Shown here: positions 18,400 to 27,387 of the stretch, one piece after another
Layout of the letters: every line of letters begins with the position of its first letter
How positions within the stretch are numbered: the first letter of the stretch is position 1
Source: CAVVYA01 sp963752345
Lineage (GTDB): Bacteria; Pseudomonadota; Alphaproteobacteria; SMXQ01
Reading direction: 5' to 3'
Assembly (NCBI GenBank): GCA_963752345.1
Contig: CAVVYA010000020.1
Location: 62,001-126,000, forward strand
DNA: 64,000 nucleotides
Translations under genes and position numbers: made by a program
Notes under the pieces: model-generated
What the model was told of the DNA's origin: nothing
The model's database searches: none
What the model saw: only the letters and a program-made list of their open reading frames with translations

Positions 18400-19607
18400 G
18401 AGCCTGCTGGATTATCCGGAGGGGGGCGTTTTTTGATGATGAGCGTCGCCTTGCGGTTCTGCTTGCCGTATCGCGCCATCCGGTCGAAGGCGCGCTGGGG
18501 AACGGGGATATGCATCCGGTCCGTTTGGCTCTTGGCTTCGGCGTCGTCCACATAGGGATCGTGGACGTAAACATACTTCTCGTCGAAGCCGGTCACAACC
18601 ACCCAATGCAATTCTTTTCGCCGGTCGAACTGGTAGGACGACACCAGCACGATGGGGATGGCGCCCTCCTCGAACTTGCGGCGCATTTCGGCCAGCGTCA
18701 GGCGGCGATAGGACACCGAGATCGGCGTCTTGTCGAGTTGGTCGAGGAAGTCCTTGTGGACGTGACGGATAACCTCGCGCTTGGTCTCGCTGCGGACGGT
18801 CTCGACGAAGGGAACGTCGCGGTCGCTCATATAGAGTTCCACGTCGAAGCCGCGGTTGAAGCCGGCCAGGGCCAGCCCATAGGGGCTGCAACCGCCATGA
18901 CCCGAGGTCATGAAGACCGTGGTGGATTCGCGCCAGATGCGCAACTCGTCGATGGCGGTCATCGGCAGTTTGCGCTCGAGCGCATGCATGGCCATCATCA
19001 AGGCCGCCGGGCCGCAGGTGAAATCGAGCCGCTGTCGATAGTAAGGCACCCGCGTGACGTTCGGCGCGAGACCGGGCGCGATGATCTTGTCCATGCGGAC
19101 GGCGTCGGTGTCGTCCTCGTAGTAATGGCTATGAATGCCGAACGGCCGGTAGCCCAGCCGTCTGTAGAATTCCTGGGTTTCCTTGTCGTCGGCGCGGACC
19201 TCGAGCCGCATATAGGCGGCGTCGCGCTCGCGCGCCGCCTCCTCGGCGGCCCGCATCAGCACGCGGCCGATGCCCTTGGCGCGCCAGCGTGGCGCCACGG
19301 CGATCGAATAGAGCCGCGCGAGCGGCGTGCCGCGGTGAAACAGCACCATGGCATAGCCGCGGATCTCGCCATCGCGGTCGGTTTCGACGACGGTGACCGC
19401 CTTGCCCTTGGACAGCATGTAGCGGAAGTTGCGCGACGACAGCCGGTCCGTCGGGAAAGACTGGTTTTCCAGCCGCACCAGGGTCGGGATATCCTCGGGC
19501 GTGGCCAGTCGGACGCTACGCGGCGGCGCCGGCGGGCGCGCGGCGCGCGGGGTCGCATTCCGCCCGGGGGCGTTGCGTTTGCCGTGTGCTATCGCGCTCT
19601 CAGCCAC
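18396..19607 (-). CDS. Fusion of GNAT acetyltransferase and C39-like cysteine peptidase
   Basis: A 403-residue two-domain protein. A basic, proline-rich stretch (1-30) precedes a GNAT domain (about 31-178) with the acetyl-CoA loop VAPRWRAKGIGRVLM at 105-118. From about 186 comes a papain-like C39-type domain with Cys198 (DFTCGPAAL), His334 (ELHWVVV) and Asp350 (YVHDPY) in the right order for a catalytic triad. There are no membrane segments, so it is not an ABC-type C39 exporter. The GTG start at 19607 overlaps the stop of the glycosyltransferase upstream by eight bases, and the stop overlaps the RimK-like start. The peptidase could trim or transfer a peptide made by the ligase and the GNAT could cap an amine. 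Both roles are inference. Confidence 0.83.
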   Translation of the reverse strand: MAESAIAHGKRNAPGRNATPRAARPPAPPRSVRLATPEDIPTLVRLENQSFPTDRLSSRNFRYMLSKGKAVTVVETDRDGEIRGYAMVLFHRGTPLARLYSIAVAPRWRAKGIGRVLMRAAEEAARERDAAYMRLEVRADDKETQEFYRRLGYRPFGIHSHYYEDDTDAVRMDKIIAPGLAPNVTRVPYYRQRLDFTCGPAALMMAMHALERKLPMTAIDELRIWRESTTVFMTSGHGGCSPYGLALAGFNRGFDVELYMSDRDVPFVETVRSETKREVIRHVHKDFLDQLDKTPISVSYRRLTLAEMRRKFEEGAIPIVLVSSYQFDRRKELHWVVVTGFDEKYVYVHDPYVDDAEAKSQTDRMHIPVPQRAFDRMARYGKQNRKATLIIKKRPPPDNPAGS

Positions 19608-20775
19608 TCGCTTTGTCTTTCAAAAGGGCTTGATACAACGCCAGGGTATCCCGGATCACCGCCGCCTCGCCGAATTCCCGCTCCGCCAAGGCTCGCGCCG
19701 CTTGACCCATCCGGCGGCGCAGGGCGCCATCCCCCGCGAGCCGCTGTAGCGCATCGGCCAGGGCCACCGGATCGCGTGGCGGAACCAGCAGGCCGGTTTG
19801 GCCATTATGGACCACTTCACGCAGTCCCGGGCCATCGACGGCCACCATCGGCCGACCGCTGGCGGCTGCCTCGAGCAGGCTCTTCGGCACGCCTTCGCCG
19901 TACCACGAGGGTAGCACCGCGATATGGCTATCGGCCCAAAGCTTTGCCACATCGTCGCAAAAACCGGCCCATTCAACAATGCCTTCATCGTGCCAGGCGC
20001 GGAGCTGTTCTTCCGGGATGGAGGCCGGATTTTCGGGGTCCGGCTTGCCGGCCAAGACAACGCGCAAGGGCGTGCCGCGCGCCTTGAGAAGGCGGGCTGC
20101 CTCGACCAGCACGCCGACGCCTTTGTCCCAGATCATGCGCGAGACCAGGGCCGCAACCGGCGGCCGGGCGGAACCGACCTCAGGCTCGGGCAGCAGATGA
20201 AAATGCGCGAGATCGACACCCGAACCCTTGATCAGGGTCAAACGGTCGCGCTTCACCAGACCGCCGGCGACCAACAGCCGCTCATCGTCCGGGTTCTGAA
20301 CGATGACCCGGCTTTGCGCCCGGTTGAACAGCCCGCGGAATCCGAGGCGGATGAAGGGGCGCAGGACCGTGGCCTTGAACGAATTGGACGCGAACACGTA
20401 GCCGAGCCCGGCGATCGCATTGACGACGCGCGGAACGCCTGCGATCCAGGCGGCGACCGATCCGACCAGCGCGGGTTTGACCGCCACGTGATGAATGATA
20501 TCGGGGTGCATGCGGTGATAGACGTGGACCAGCTCGATCAGGCTGCCGATCTCGCGGAACGGATTGCTGTTGCGCCGCTCCATGCCGAGCGGCACCAGAT
20601 CGAAGCCCTCGGCGCAGATCGCATCGCCATGGTCGGTCACGCGCGTGGCCACGGTGACCGCGAATCCCGCGTCGCGCGCCGCGCGCGCGATCGGCAGCCG
20701 GTGCGAACAGAAGTACCAGTCCTCGGTGACGAGAAAGAGCAGCTTCGGCCGGCGTGCGGGCCTGTCAGACGCCAT
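19600..20775 (-). CDS. Glycosyltransferase, GT4 family
   Basis: A 391-residue GT-B glycosyltransferase. The N-terminus (KLLFLVTEDWYFCSHRLPIA) and NAIAGLGYVFAS resemble enzymes adding N-acetylhexosamines or related sugars in O-antigen, capsule or glycan-lipid assembly. The nucleotide-sugar site has the E-x7-E region in PSWYGEGVPKSLLEAAASG. It acts on the cytoplasmic face of the inner membrane. It overlaps the methyltransferase upstream by 11 bases and the GNAT/C39 gene downstream by 8, showing tight coupling. Donor and acceptor are not predictable. Confidence 0.88.
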   Translation of the reverse strand: MASDRPARRPKLLFLVTEDWYFCSHRLPIARAARDAGFAVTVATRVTDHGDAICAEGFDLVPLGMERRNSNPFREIGSLIELVHVYHRMHPDIIHHVAVKPALVGSVAAWIAGVPRVVNAIAGLGYVFASNSFKATVLRPFIRLGFRGLFNRAQSRVIVQNPDDERLLVAGGLVKRDRLTLIKGSGVDLAHFHLLPEPEVGSARPPVAALVSRMIWDKGVGVLVEAARLLKARGTPLRVVLAGKPDPENPASIPEEQLRAWHDEGIVEWAGFCDDVAKLWADSHIAVLPSWYGEGVPKSLLEAAASGRPMVAVDGPGLREVVHNGQTGLLVPPRDPVALADALQRLAGDGALRRRMGQAARALAEREFGEAAVIRDTLALYQALLKDKASG

Positions 20776-21697
20776 GCTTCCTCGCGATCAGCGCCGCGCC
20801 GCTGGTCTGCAGATCGCCGTCCGACAAATGCTGGAACTGGCGCGCGAGAGCGCCGCGCGCGAGCGGAGGCGTATCCCATGCGCGGCGCTCCGCGATTTCG
20901 GTGGCGAAACCGGCGCCGCGGAGCGCCGCGACGACCTCGGAAAAGCGCAGCCGGTTGGTATAGAAGCCGCTCCTCCGGGCGAACCACGGTCGTTCCCACA
21001 GTCCGTCGGAAAATCGCAGATTGTGCAAACCGCCGCCCAGGTGATCCTTGAAATCGACCTGATGGGAGGCGACGGCGCCGGGCTTCATCGCGCGATGGAG
21101 CTCGCGCATGGTGGCGTCGAATTCGCCGCGCGGAACATGCTCCAGGGTGGCCTGGGACAGCACCAGATCGATACTGTCGGCCGGCACGGCACGCAACCCC
21201 GCCAAGCCATCCTCGCGATAGGCGCAGTGCGTCATGGCGAGGAGTTCATCGACCGAAGCGCAGGCCGCGAGGTCCTGGGCATCGCGCGGCAGGCTGAGCG
21301 CCTGCCGGCGCGCGGCAAGCGCGGCGAACAACGGGCGATACGCGGCAATGTCGCGCGCCGCATAGGCTCCGGCATCGACCAGCCAGCCGGCGGCGGCGCC
21401 ATGGGCCCAGGCGACCGCCGCCGTCGCCAGGGAATCGCCGGGCCCGAGCTCGAGAAACGTGAAGCCCGCCGCGGGCCGGCCGGCGCGTTCGAAGTGGCGC
21501 CGGAAAACCGTGATGGCATAGTCCGCATCCAACATGAAGCCGGGCGAAAACACGCCGAGCTTTTGCCAGATGCGTCCGCTGACCGGCAGGCGGCTGAGCA
21601 CCATCTTGGCCAAGATTTTTGCCCACCAGGGCAGCGCGTCGCGCCAGCCCTTTGAGCTCGTGATATCGCCGCCACCCGCCTCGTTCAAGGCATCCAT
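20765..21697 (-). CDS. SAM-dependent methyltransferase of the glycan operon
   Basis: A 310-residue class I methyltransferase. The SAM-binding motif is FLELGPGDSLATA, and the later block IDLVLSQATLEHVP and the RFSEVVAAL end fit methyltransferase type 11/12 proteins. The start at ATG 21697 lies inside the end of asnB (13-base overlap); the frame remains open further up, inside asnB, but has no better start. Its substrate is probably a sugar or lipid-linked intermediate of the same operon (inference from context). Confidence 0.78.
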   Translation of the reverse strand: MDALNEAGGGDITSSKGWRDALPWWAKILAKMVLSRLPVSGRIWQKLGVFSPGFMLDADYAITVFRRHFERAGRPAAGFTFLELGPGDSLATAAVAWAHGAAAGWLVDAGAYAARDIAAYRPLFAALAARRQALSLPRDAQDLAACASVDELLAMTHCAYREDGLAGLRAVPADSIDLVLSQATLEHVPRGEFDATMRELHRAMKPGAVASHQVDFKDHLGGGLHNLRFSDGLWERPWFARRSGFYTNRLRFSEVVAALRGAGFATEIAERRAWDTPPLARGALARQFQHLSDGDLQTSGAALIARKHGV

Positions 21698-23640
21698 CTC
21701 TCGCGCCAGGCCTGGAACATCAATACCACCCACAGATCGTACTGCCAGTTTCGCTCGCCCGAAAGATGCTGGGCCCACTTGCGGCGAATCGGCGCCGGAT
21801 TGAGGATGCCTTCGCGCCGCAAACGGTTCTCGTCGAGCAGGCCTTCGGCCCAGTCCCTCAGCGGGCCGCGCAGCCACGAATCGATCGGCACGCCAAAACC
21901 CATCTTGGGCCGCTCGACCAGCTCCCGCGGCACATAGCGGTACAGCACCTGGCGCAGCAGCCATTTGCCGACACCATCGCGCACCTTGAACTGGCGGGGC
22001 AGGCGCCAGGCGAACTCCGCGATGCGATGATCGAGCAAGGGTTCGCGCGCTTCGAGGCTGACCGCCATGCTCGTGCGGTCGACCTTGGTCAGGATGTCGT
22101 CGGTCAGGTAGGACACGCAATCGAGATATTGCATCCGGCTGGTGAGATCCGGGATATCGCCCGTCAATGTCGGATCCCATAGCTCGCCGTCCGGCTCGGG
22201 CGCGTCCGCCATCAATTCCGAGGGGTCATCCCAAAAGGTGGTGAGACGGCGGTAGATCCCATCGTCGGAAGGCTCCAGAAAAAGATCGGCCATCTTGTGG
22301 ATCTTATGGCCCAGCAATGGCGGTCGGTAGCGGTCCGGAATGACATGCGAGAGCGTATTCCAGGCACCGGCGGGCACCTTTTGAAGACCGCTGCCGAGCG
22401 CATGGCGCATGGCAGGAGACAGCACATTGCGCCAGCGCGCAAATCGTTCGCCCCAGGAATAGCGGAAATAGCCAGCGAACATTTCATCGCCGCCGTCTCC
22501 GGAGAGCGCCACGGTGACGTGCCGGCGGGTCAGATGGGACACCAGATATGTCGGCAGTTGCGAGGCATCCGCGAACGGCTCGTCGAACCATTCGGGAATG
22601 TGCGGCACCAGCCCCAGTGCGTCATCCGGCTGGAGATAGAGCTCGGTATGCTCGGTCCGCAGGTGGGCGGCGACGTTGCGGGCATGAACGGCTTCGTTAT
22701 AGCCGCTCTCATGGAAGCCGATCGTGAAGGTCCGCACCGGGCGATCGGACTGCGCCTGCATGAGCGCGACGACGGTGGATGAATCAATGCCGCCCGACAG
22801 GAACGCGCCGAGCGGGACGTCGGAAATCATCCGCCGTCCCACCGCGTCCAGTAACAGACTCTCGAGTTCTGCCGTCGCCTGCCCGGGATCGATCTTGTTC
22901 GAGAGGCCATGCCGCACGCCCTCGGCGGCGATGCGGCGCAGATTCCAATAGGGCTCGATGGCGATGTGGCCGTCGGCCGACCGCGTCAGGATGTGCCCCG
23001 GGCGGAGCTTGTGGGCGCCGCGGTAGATGCTGCGTGGCGAGGGGACATAGGCATGGCGCAGGTAGCCGGCGAGCGCCGCCGGATCCATTTCAGCGCGAAA
23101 ATCCGGGTGCGCGCGGAACGCCTTCAGTTCGGATCCGAAAAGAAACTGGCCGTTGACCTGCGCCCAGTAGAGCGGTTTGACCCCGAAGCGGTCGCGCACC
23201 AGGGTGAGATTGCGCGAAGTACGGTCCCACAGGGCGAAGGCAAACATGCCGATAAGCCGTTCGACCGCCGCCGCGACGCCGAAATGGGCGCAGGCCTGCA
23301 GCAGCACTTCCGTATCGGAATGGCCGCGCCATCCGCCCAGCGGCGCGCCGCCGCTCTGGTTCAGTTCCTTGCGGATGTCTTCCGCGTTGTAAATCTCGCC
23401 ATTGAACACGATCACGTAACGGCCATCGGCCGAGAGCATCGGCTGATGTCCGGCGGGGGTCAGGTCGATGATCGACAGCCTCTGGAAGCCGAGCGCGATG
23501 CCTGCGGGGGCTTCGCTCCAGGCGCCGCCGTCATCGGGACCGCGATGCAGCAGGGTGCCCGCCATGCGAGTCGCAATGTCGGCCAGCGCCGCGTCCGGCC
23601 GACGCGCCGCTGGGTCGAGAAATCCGGCGATGCCACACAT
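21685..23640 (-). CDS. asnB: Asparagine synthetase-like glutamine amidotransferase
   Basis: A 651-residue AsnB-type enzyme. The class II glutaminase domain starts at the catalytic Cys2 (MCGIAGFLD) and includes LHRGPDDGG, RLSIIDL and NGEIYN. The synthetase domain has the ATP-binding PP-loop AFLSGGIDSSTVVAL and LSGDGGDEMFAGY. AsnB converts aspartate to asparagine, but relatives within polysaccharide clusters amidate sugar carboxylates. With glycosyltransferases on both sides and overlapping genes, a surface-glycan role is at least as likely as asparagine supply. The stop overlaps the methyltransferase start. Confidence 0.9.
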   Translation of the reverse strand: MCGIAGFLDPAARRPDAALADIATRMAGTLLHRGPDDGGAWSEAPAGIALGFQRLSIIDLTPAGHQPMLSADGRYVIVFNGEIYNAEDIRKELNQSGGAPLGGWRGHSDTEVLLQACAHFGVAAAVERLIGMFAFALWDRTSRNLTLVRDRFGVKPLYWAQVNGQFLFGSELKAFRAHPDFRAEMDPAALAGYLRHAYVPSPRSIYRGAHKLRPGHILTRSADGHIAIEPYWNLRRIAAEGVRHGLSNKIDPGQATAELESLLLDAVGRRMISDVPLGAFLSGGIDSSTVVALMQAQSDRPVRTFTIGFHESGYNEAVHARNVAAHLRTEHTELYLQPDDALGLVPHIPEWFDEPFADASQLPTYLVSHLTRRHVTVALSGDGGDEMFAGYFRYSWGERFARWRNVLSPAMRHALGSGLQKVPAGAWNTLSHVIPDRYRPPLLGHKIHKMADLFLEPSDDGIYRRLTTFWDDPSELMADAPEPDGELWDPTLTGDIPDLTSRMQYLDCVSYLTDDILTKVDRTSMAVSLEAREPLLDHRIAEFAWRLPRQFKVRDGVGKWLLRQVLYRYVPRELVERPKMGFGVPIDSWLRGPLRDWAEGLLDENRLRREGILNPAPIRRKWAQHLSGERNWQYDLWVVLMFQAWRERWMP

Positions 23641-23643
23641 GGT

Positions 23644-24783
23644 TCAGTTCGTCCCGGCCAGAGTGGCGCGGTAGAGCGCCGAATACCGGGCGGTCACGGC
23701 ATCGATGCTGTAGTGTTCCACGACACGTTCCCGTGCCCGCTCGCCGAGTGCGCGCCGCTCGCCGCCCGACAACGCCAGGATGTCGCGCAGCGCCGCCGCC
23801 AGCGCCGGCGGGTCGCGCGGCGGCACGACGCGGCCGGTGTCCCCGACGATCAAGGCCGAATCGCCGACGTCGGTTGCGACGCAGGGCGTGCCTGCCGCCA
23901 TGGCTTCGCCGAGCACATTGGGAAAACCCTCGCCGAAGGCGGACGACGAAACCATGACATCGCAGCCGGCCATGATCCGCGCCATGTCGGTTCGTGGACC
24001 AAGCAGATGCGTTGCGCCGCCGATGCCTTGATCGGCGGTCCATCCGGCTAACGTCGTGTTGTGCCGATCGATGCCATCACCGCATAGGACGAAATGCGCG
24101 TTGGGATTCTGCCGGTGAAGAATACCGGCGGCGGCGAGGAAGCTGCCGTGGTCTTTTTGCGGATCGCAGCGCGCGGCGAGTCCGACGAGCAAAGCCGTAT
24201 CGGGCAGGCCGAGCTCGCCATGCAAGGCCCGCCTGGCTTCGGCGTCTGGCTTAAACCGATCGAGGTCGAAACCGTTCGGGATGACGAGCATGCGTTCCGG
24301 CGCATATCCCATGGCCTCATGCACAACGCGGGCATTCTCGGCGCAGCAGACGATTTTTTGCGGCAGCCACCGTGAGTAGCGCGCGCCCATCTTGGCCACG
24401 GCTATGGTCGAAGGCTTGCTGATGCGCGGGTCGAGATCACTCTGGCGGATACCCCATATCACGGGCGGCCGTCTTGCAAATTGCGCCGCCAAACCGGCTA
24501 ACAGATTGGCGTGATACATCCAGGATTGCACCAGGTCAGGCTTATGCCGGCGCATCGCCCGCACCAGACGAACGAAGCCCGACGCGGAGCGGCCACCGCG
24601 CGGCATGTCGAGCAGCGTCACAGGAATTCCCAATGCGGCGATGCTCTCGGCGAGAGGGCCACCCTTGGTGAGGGAGATAACGGCGCTTTCAGCGTGCCCG
24701 AGAGCCATTCGTTCGACGAGCTTGGCGAGCATCATCTCGGCGCCGCCGGTATAAAGGCCGGTGATCACATGCAGAATTTTCAC
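23644..24783 (-). CDS. Glycosyltransferase, GT4 family (first gene of the glycan operon)
   Basis: A 379-residue GT-B enzyme with the N-terminal donor loop VITGLYTGGAEMML and the C-terminal E-rich site AFGEGFPNVLGEAMAAGTP. GTG 24783 is preferred as start because the family N-terminus (KILHVITGL) begins there; an open frame of 24 more codons upstream looks non-coding. Three bases separate it from asnB. It is presumably the first enzyme gene of the minus-strand operon, with a small unknown gene further upstream. Confidence 0.87.
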   Translation of the reverse strand: MKILHVITGLYTGGAEMMLAKLVERMALGHAESAVISLTKGGPLAESIAALGIPVTLLDMPRGGRSASGFVRLVRAMRRHKPDLVQSWMYHANLLAGLAAQFARRPPVIWGIRQSDLDPRISKPSTIAVAKMGARYSRWLPQKIVCCAENARVVHEAMGYAPERMLVIPNGFDLDRFKPDAEARRALHGELGLPDTALLVGLAARCDPQKDHGSFLAAAGILHRQNPNAHFVLCGDGIDRHNTTLAGWTADQGIGGATHLLGPRTDMARIMAGCDVMVSSSAFGEGFPNVLGEAMAAGTPCVATDVGDSALIVGDTGRVVPPRDPPALAAALRDILALSGGERRALGERARERVVEHYSIDAVTARYSALYRATLAGTN

Positions 24784-24886
24784 GAAATCGGGGTGCTTTC
24801 GCCGCGGGAATGTGGTTCGCGGTTGGTATAGCCTCCACCTTAAGTGGATGGCCAATCAATCGCAAGGGCGCCACCACCAACTGAAA

Positions 24887-25246
24887 TCAGACGGTGAGAT
24901 CGACCTGTTCATATCCCGGCAGCAGTCGGATATGAGCATCGCGCATCCGCACATAGGCGGCATTTGCTTGTCGATGCAGCGCAAGCGCTGATCGGTCAAA
25001 TTCGGCATCCCGTGGCGACCGCTGGGTCAGGGTGAGGACGGTCTCGGCGGCAAGCCGCACGCCTTTGCCGCCGGGCTCGCGGCGGGTCAATTCGAGGCGG
25101 GTCAGGGCGCTCGCCTGGTGCCGGGGCAATTCCTCGAGGGATTGGCGCGCCAGGGTCGACAGGCGTGCGCCGTCAGGCGGTGCTACCAGCGGCGTTGCCG
25201 GGTAACCCCTCGGAAGCGTGGCTCTGGGCGCGATGATCGCGGTCAC
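24887..25246 (-). CDS. Small unknown protein
   Basis: A 119-residue open frame starting at GTG 25246 behind a strong Shine-Dalgarno (AAGGAGGG, six bases upstream), which supports real translation. The sequence is rich in leucine, arginine and alanine, with likely helices (for example LARQSLEELPRHQASALTRLEL), and has no signal peptide, membrane segment or motif I recognise. It lies 103 bases upstream of the glycan operon on the same strand and divergent from the histidine-kinase gene, so it may be the operon's first gene or an independent one. Confidence 0.55.
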   Translation of the reverse strand: MTAIIAPRATLPRGYPATPLVAPPDGARLSTLARQSLEELPRHQASALTRLELTRREPGGKGVRLAAETVLTLTQRSPRDAEFDRSALALHRQANAAYVRMRDAHIRLLPGYEQVDLTV

Positions 25247-25394
25247 CTGACCCTCCTTAGGGAGAATATGATGCCGCTTGGCGAAATAGGCCAGTGGTCA
25301 AGGGAATCGTGGGCAACCCCTAAGGATATGCGCGAGCCAGGTATTTCGAGCCGGCGGCGGCAGGAACCCCTTTTGTCTCCTTGCAACCGATTGA

Positions 25395-25410
25395 TTAAAG
25401 GGAAATTAAC
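25395..25410 (+). promoter_or_regulatory. Perfect CtrA-box match upstream of the histidine kinase gene
   Basis: TTAA at 25395-25398, seven bases, then TTAAC at 25406-25410 gives an exact match to the TTAA-N7-TTAAC site bound by the alphaproteobacterial cell-cycle regulator CtrA. It lies 54 bases before the start of the MHYT-PAS kinase and in a divergent region, so it could also act on the small gene at 25246. Confidence 0.6.
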
Positions 25411-25463
25411 CATTCGGCTCTACGTTTCCCGGGACCACTCCGTCTCCAAGGTCTCTACCGCCC

Positions 25464-27368
25464 ATGCTGCACGACCACCTTTCCGGTACCTACGATTCAC
25501 GTCTCGTTCTGCTTGCGGTCGCCATCGCCGTGCTCGCGTCTTACACGGCTCTGGATATCGGAAATCGAATCAGGGCGGTGCGCGGCCGGGCGCAGACATG
25601 GTGGCTCTTGGCTGGCGCCGCCGCGATGGGCGGCGGCATCTGGTCGATGCATTTCATCGCCATGCTCGCCTTCCGCATGCCGATTCCGATCGCCTACGAC
25701 GTCGGTCTGACCCTTGCCTCCCTGTTCATCGCGATCGTGGTGACCGGCCCCGCCCTGCTCATCGCCAGCCGCAGCGAAGGCAACTATTACCGCATTGCGG
25801 CGGCCGGAACTTTCATGGGGCTCGGGGTCGCGGCCATGCATTATATCGGCATGGCGGCCATGCGCATGGACGCGGTCGTCCATTATGTGCCGAGCTTATT
25901 CGCGCTCTCCGTCGTGATTGCCGTGGTCGCGGCGAGCGTCGCCTTGTGGCTCGCATTCACGGCTGAGACGAACTGGCACAAGCTGGCCGGCGCGGCCGTG
26001 ATGGGTGTCGCGATCTCGGGCATGCACTTCACCGGGATGAGCGCGGCGCACTACGAGCCGATGCAATTGCTGGCCATGCAGGGCGACGCGGGCCTGTCAC
26101 CGCCACTCCTGGCGCTGGGCGTCGCCACCCTGACTTTTTACGTGCTGTGCCTCGGTTTGCTCTCCTCCATCGCCGACCGCCGTTTGTCCGCCACGGCGGC
26201 CCAGGGCGCGATGGCCTTGCAGCAACGCGAGCGGCGGCATCACTCCCTGGTGCAGAACAGCTCCGACATCATTGCCATTCTCGACGATCATGGCGCGTTT
26301 ACCTATTGCAGCAAGTCGTCCTACCGCATCCTCGGCTATTCGGCCGCTTGGCTGGTCGGGCATGCCTTGATCGAATTTCTCCAGGCCGACGATGCCGAAC
26401 GATGGAACGATTTTCTCGCTCGGGTTCATAGAGCGCAGGGCGGCACCGTGACCGAGGAAATCGAGCTGCGCAGCGCCAACGGAACCTGGCTGACGTGCGA
26501 AGTGACCTGCAGCAATATGAAAGACGATCCCGCGATTGGCGGCATCGTCGTCAACCTGCGCGATATTAGCGACCGCAAGCGCGTCATGGATGAACTGCGC
26601 GCCGCGAAGAATCAGGCCGAACTGGCCAATCGCACGAAGTCCGAATTTCTCGCGGCGATGAGTCACGAACTGCGCACGCCGCTGAACGCGGTGATCGGCT
26701 TTTCGGAAGTGATCAAGTCAGGCATGCTGGGTGAGGATGCCGGACCGCGCTGCATCGACTACGCCGGCCATATTCATGACAGCGCACGCCATCTGCTGAG
26801 CGTCATCAATGATATTCTCGATCTGTCGAAGGCCGAAAGCGGCCAGATGACGCTGACCGAGGATTATTGCCGGCCCGACGCGATCGTCGCGGATTGCGTG
26901 CAGATGCTGCAGGCTCAGGCGGATGGCGCGGAGGTCACGATCGAGGTCGTGCTACCGCCGCGCCTGCCTTATCTCTACGGCGACAAACGCCGCATTCAGC
27001 AGGCGGTGATCAATGTTCTATCCAACGCCGTGAAGTTCACCAAAGCCGGCGGCCACGTCAAGATCGGCGCCGCGCTCGACGAATCGGTCGGTTTGGTGCT
27101 GAGCGTCAGCGATACCGGCATCGGCATGGCGCCCGAGGAGATTGTCATGGCGCTCGAGCCATTCCGCCAACTCGACAGCCGGCTCAGCCGCCGTTACGAG
27201 GGAACCGGCCTCGGCCTGCCGCTGACCAAGCACCTGATCGAGTTGCACGGCGGCGCGCTCCGCATCGACAGCACGCCCGATGTGGGTACCTCCGTCTCTC
27301 TGAGTTTCCCGCCGGAACGCGTGATCTGGACGGGCCAGGGAGACGATCAGCGGATGGCTGCCAGCTAG
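25464..27368 (+). CDS. Membrane sensor histidine kinase with MHYT and PAS domains
   Basis: A 634-residue protein. About seven membrane helices (1-235) carry three MHYT-type repeats, with the signature Met-His pairs at M62-H63 (SMHFIAML), about 125 (AMHYIGM) and about 187 (SGMHFTGM); this fold is thought to sense oxygen, CO or NO through a metal. A PAS domain (about 262-375) follows, then HisKA with phosphoaccepting H401 (AMSHELRTP) and a HATPase with N, G1 and G2 boxes (NVLSNAVKF, SDTGIGM, GTGLGLPL). No receiver is attached and no response regulator lies next to it, so it is an orphan sensor. A CtrA box precedes it. Confidence 0.92.
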   Translation: MLHDHLSGTYDSRLVLLAVAIAVLASYTALDIGNRIRAVRGRAQTWWLLAGAAAMGGGIWSMHFIAMLAFRMPIPIAYDVGLTLASLFIAIVVTGPALLIASRSEGNYYRIAAAGTFMGLGVAAMHYIGMAAMRMDAVVHYVPSLFALSVVIAVVAASVALWLAFTAETNWHKLAGAAVMGVAISGMHFTGMSAAHYEPMQLLAMQGDAGLSPPLLALGVATLTFYVLCLGLLSSIADRRLSATAAQGAMALQQRERRHHSLVQNSSDIIAILDDHGAFTYCSKSSYRILGYSAAWLVGHALIEFLQADDAERWNDFLARVHRAQGGTVTEEIELRSANGTWLTCEVTCSNMKDDPAIGGIVVNLRDISDRKRVMDELRAAKNQAELANRTKSEFLAAMSHELRTPLNAVIGFSEVIKSGMLGEDAGPRCIDYAGHIHDSARHLLSVINDILDLSKAESGQMTLTEDYCRPDAIVADCVQMLQAQADGAEVTIEVVLPPRLPYLYGDKRRIQQAVINVLSNAVKFTKAGGHVKIGAALDESVGLVLSVSDTGIGMAPEEIVMALEPFRQLDSRLSRRYEGTGLGLPLTKHLIELHGGALRIDSTPDVGTSVSLSFPPERVIWTGQGDDQRMAAS

Positions 27369-27387
27369 GCTCGGAAATTCCGAAGCG

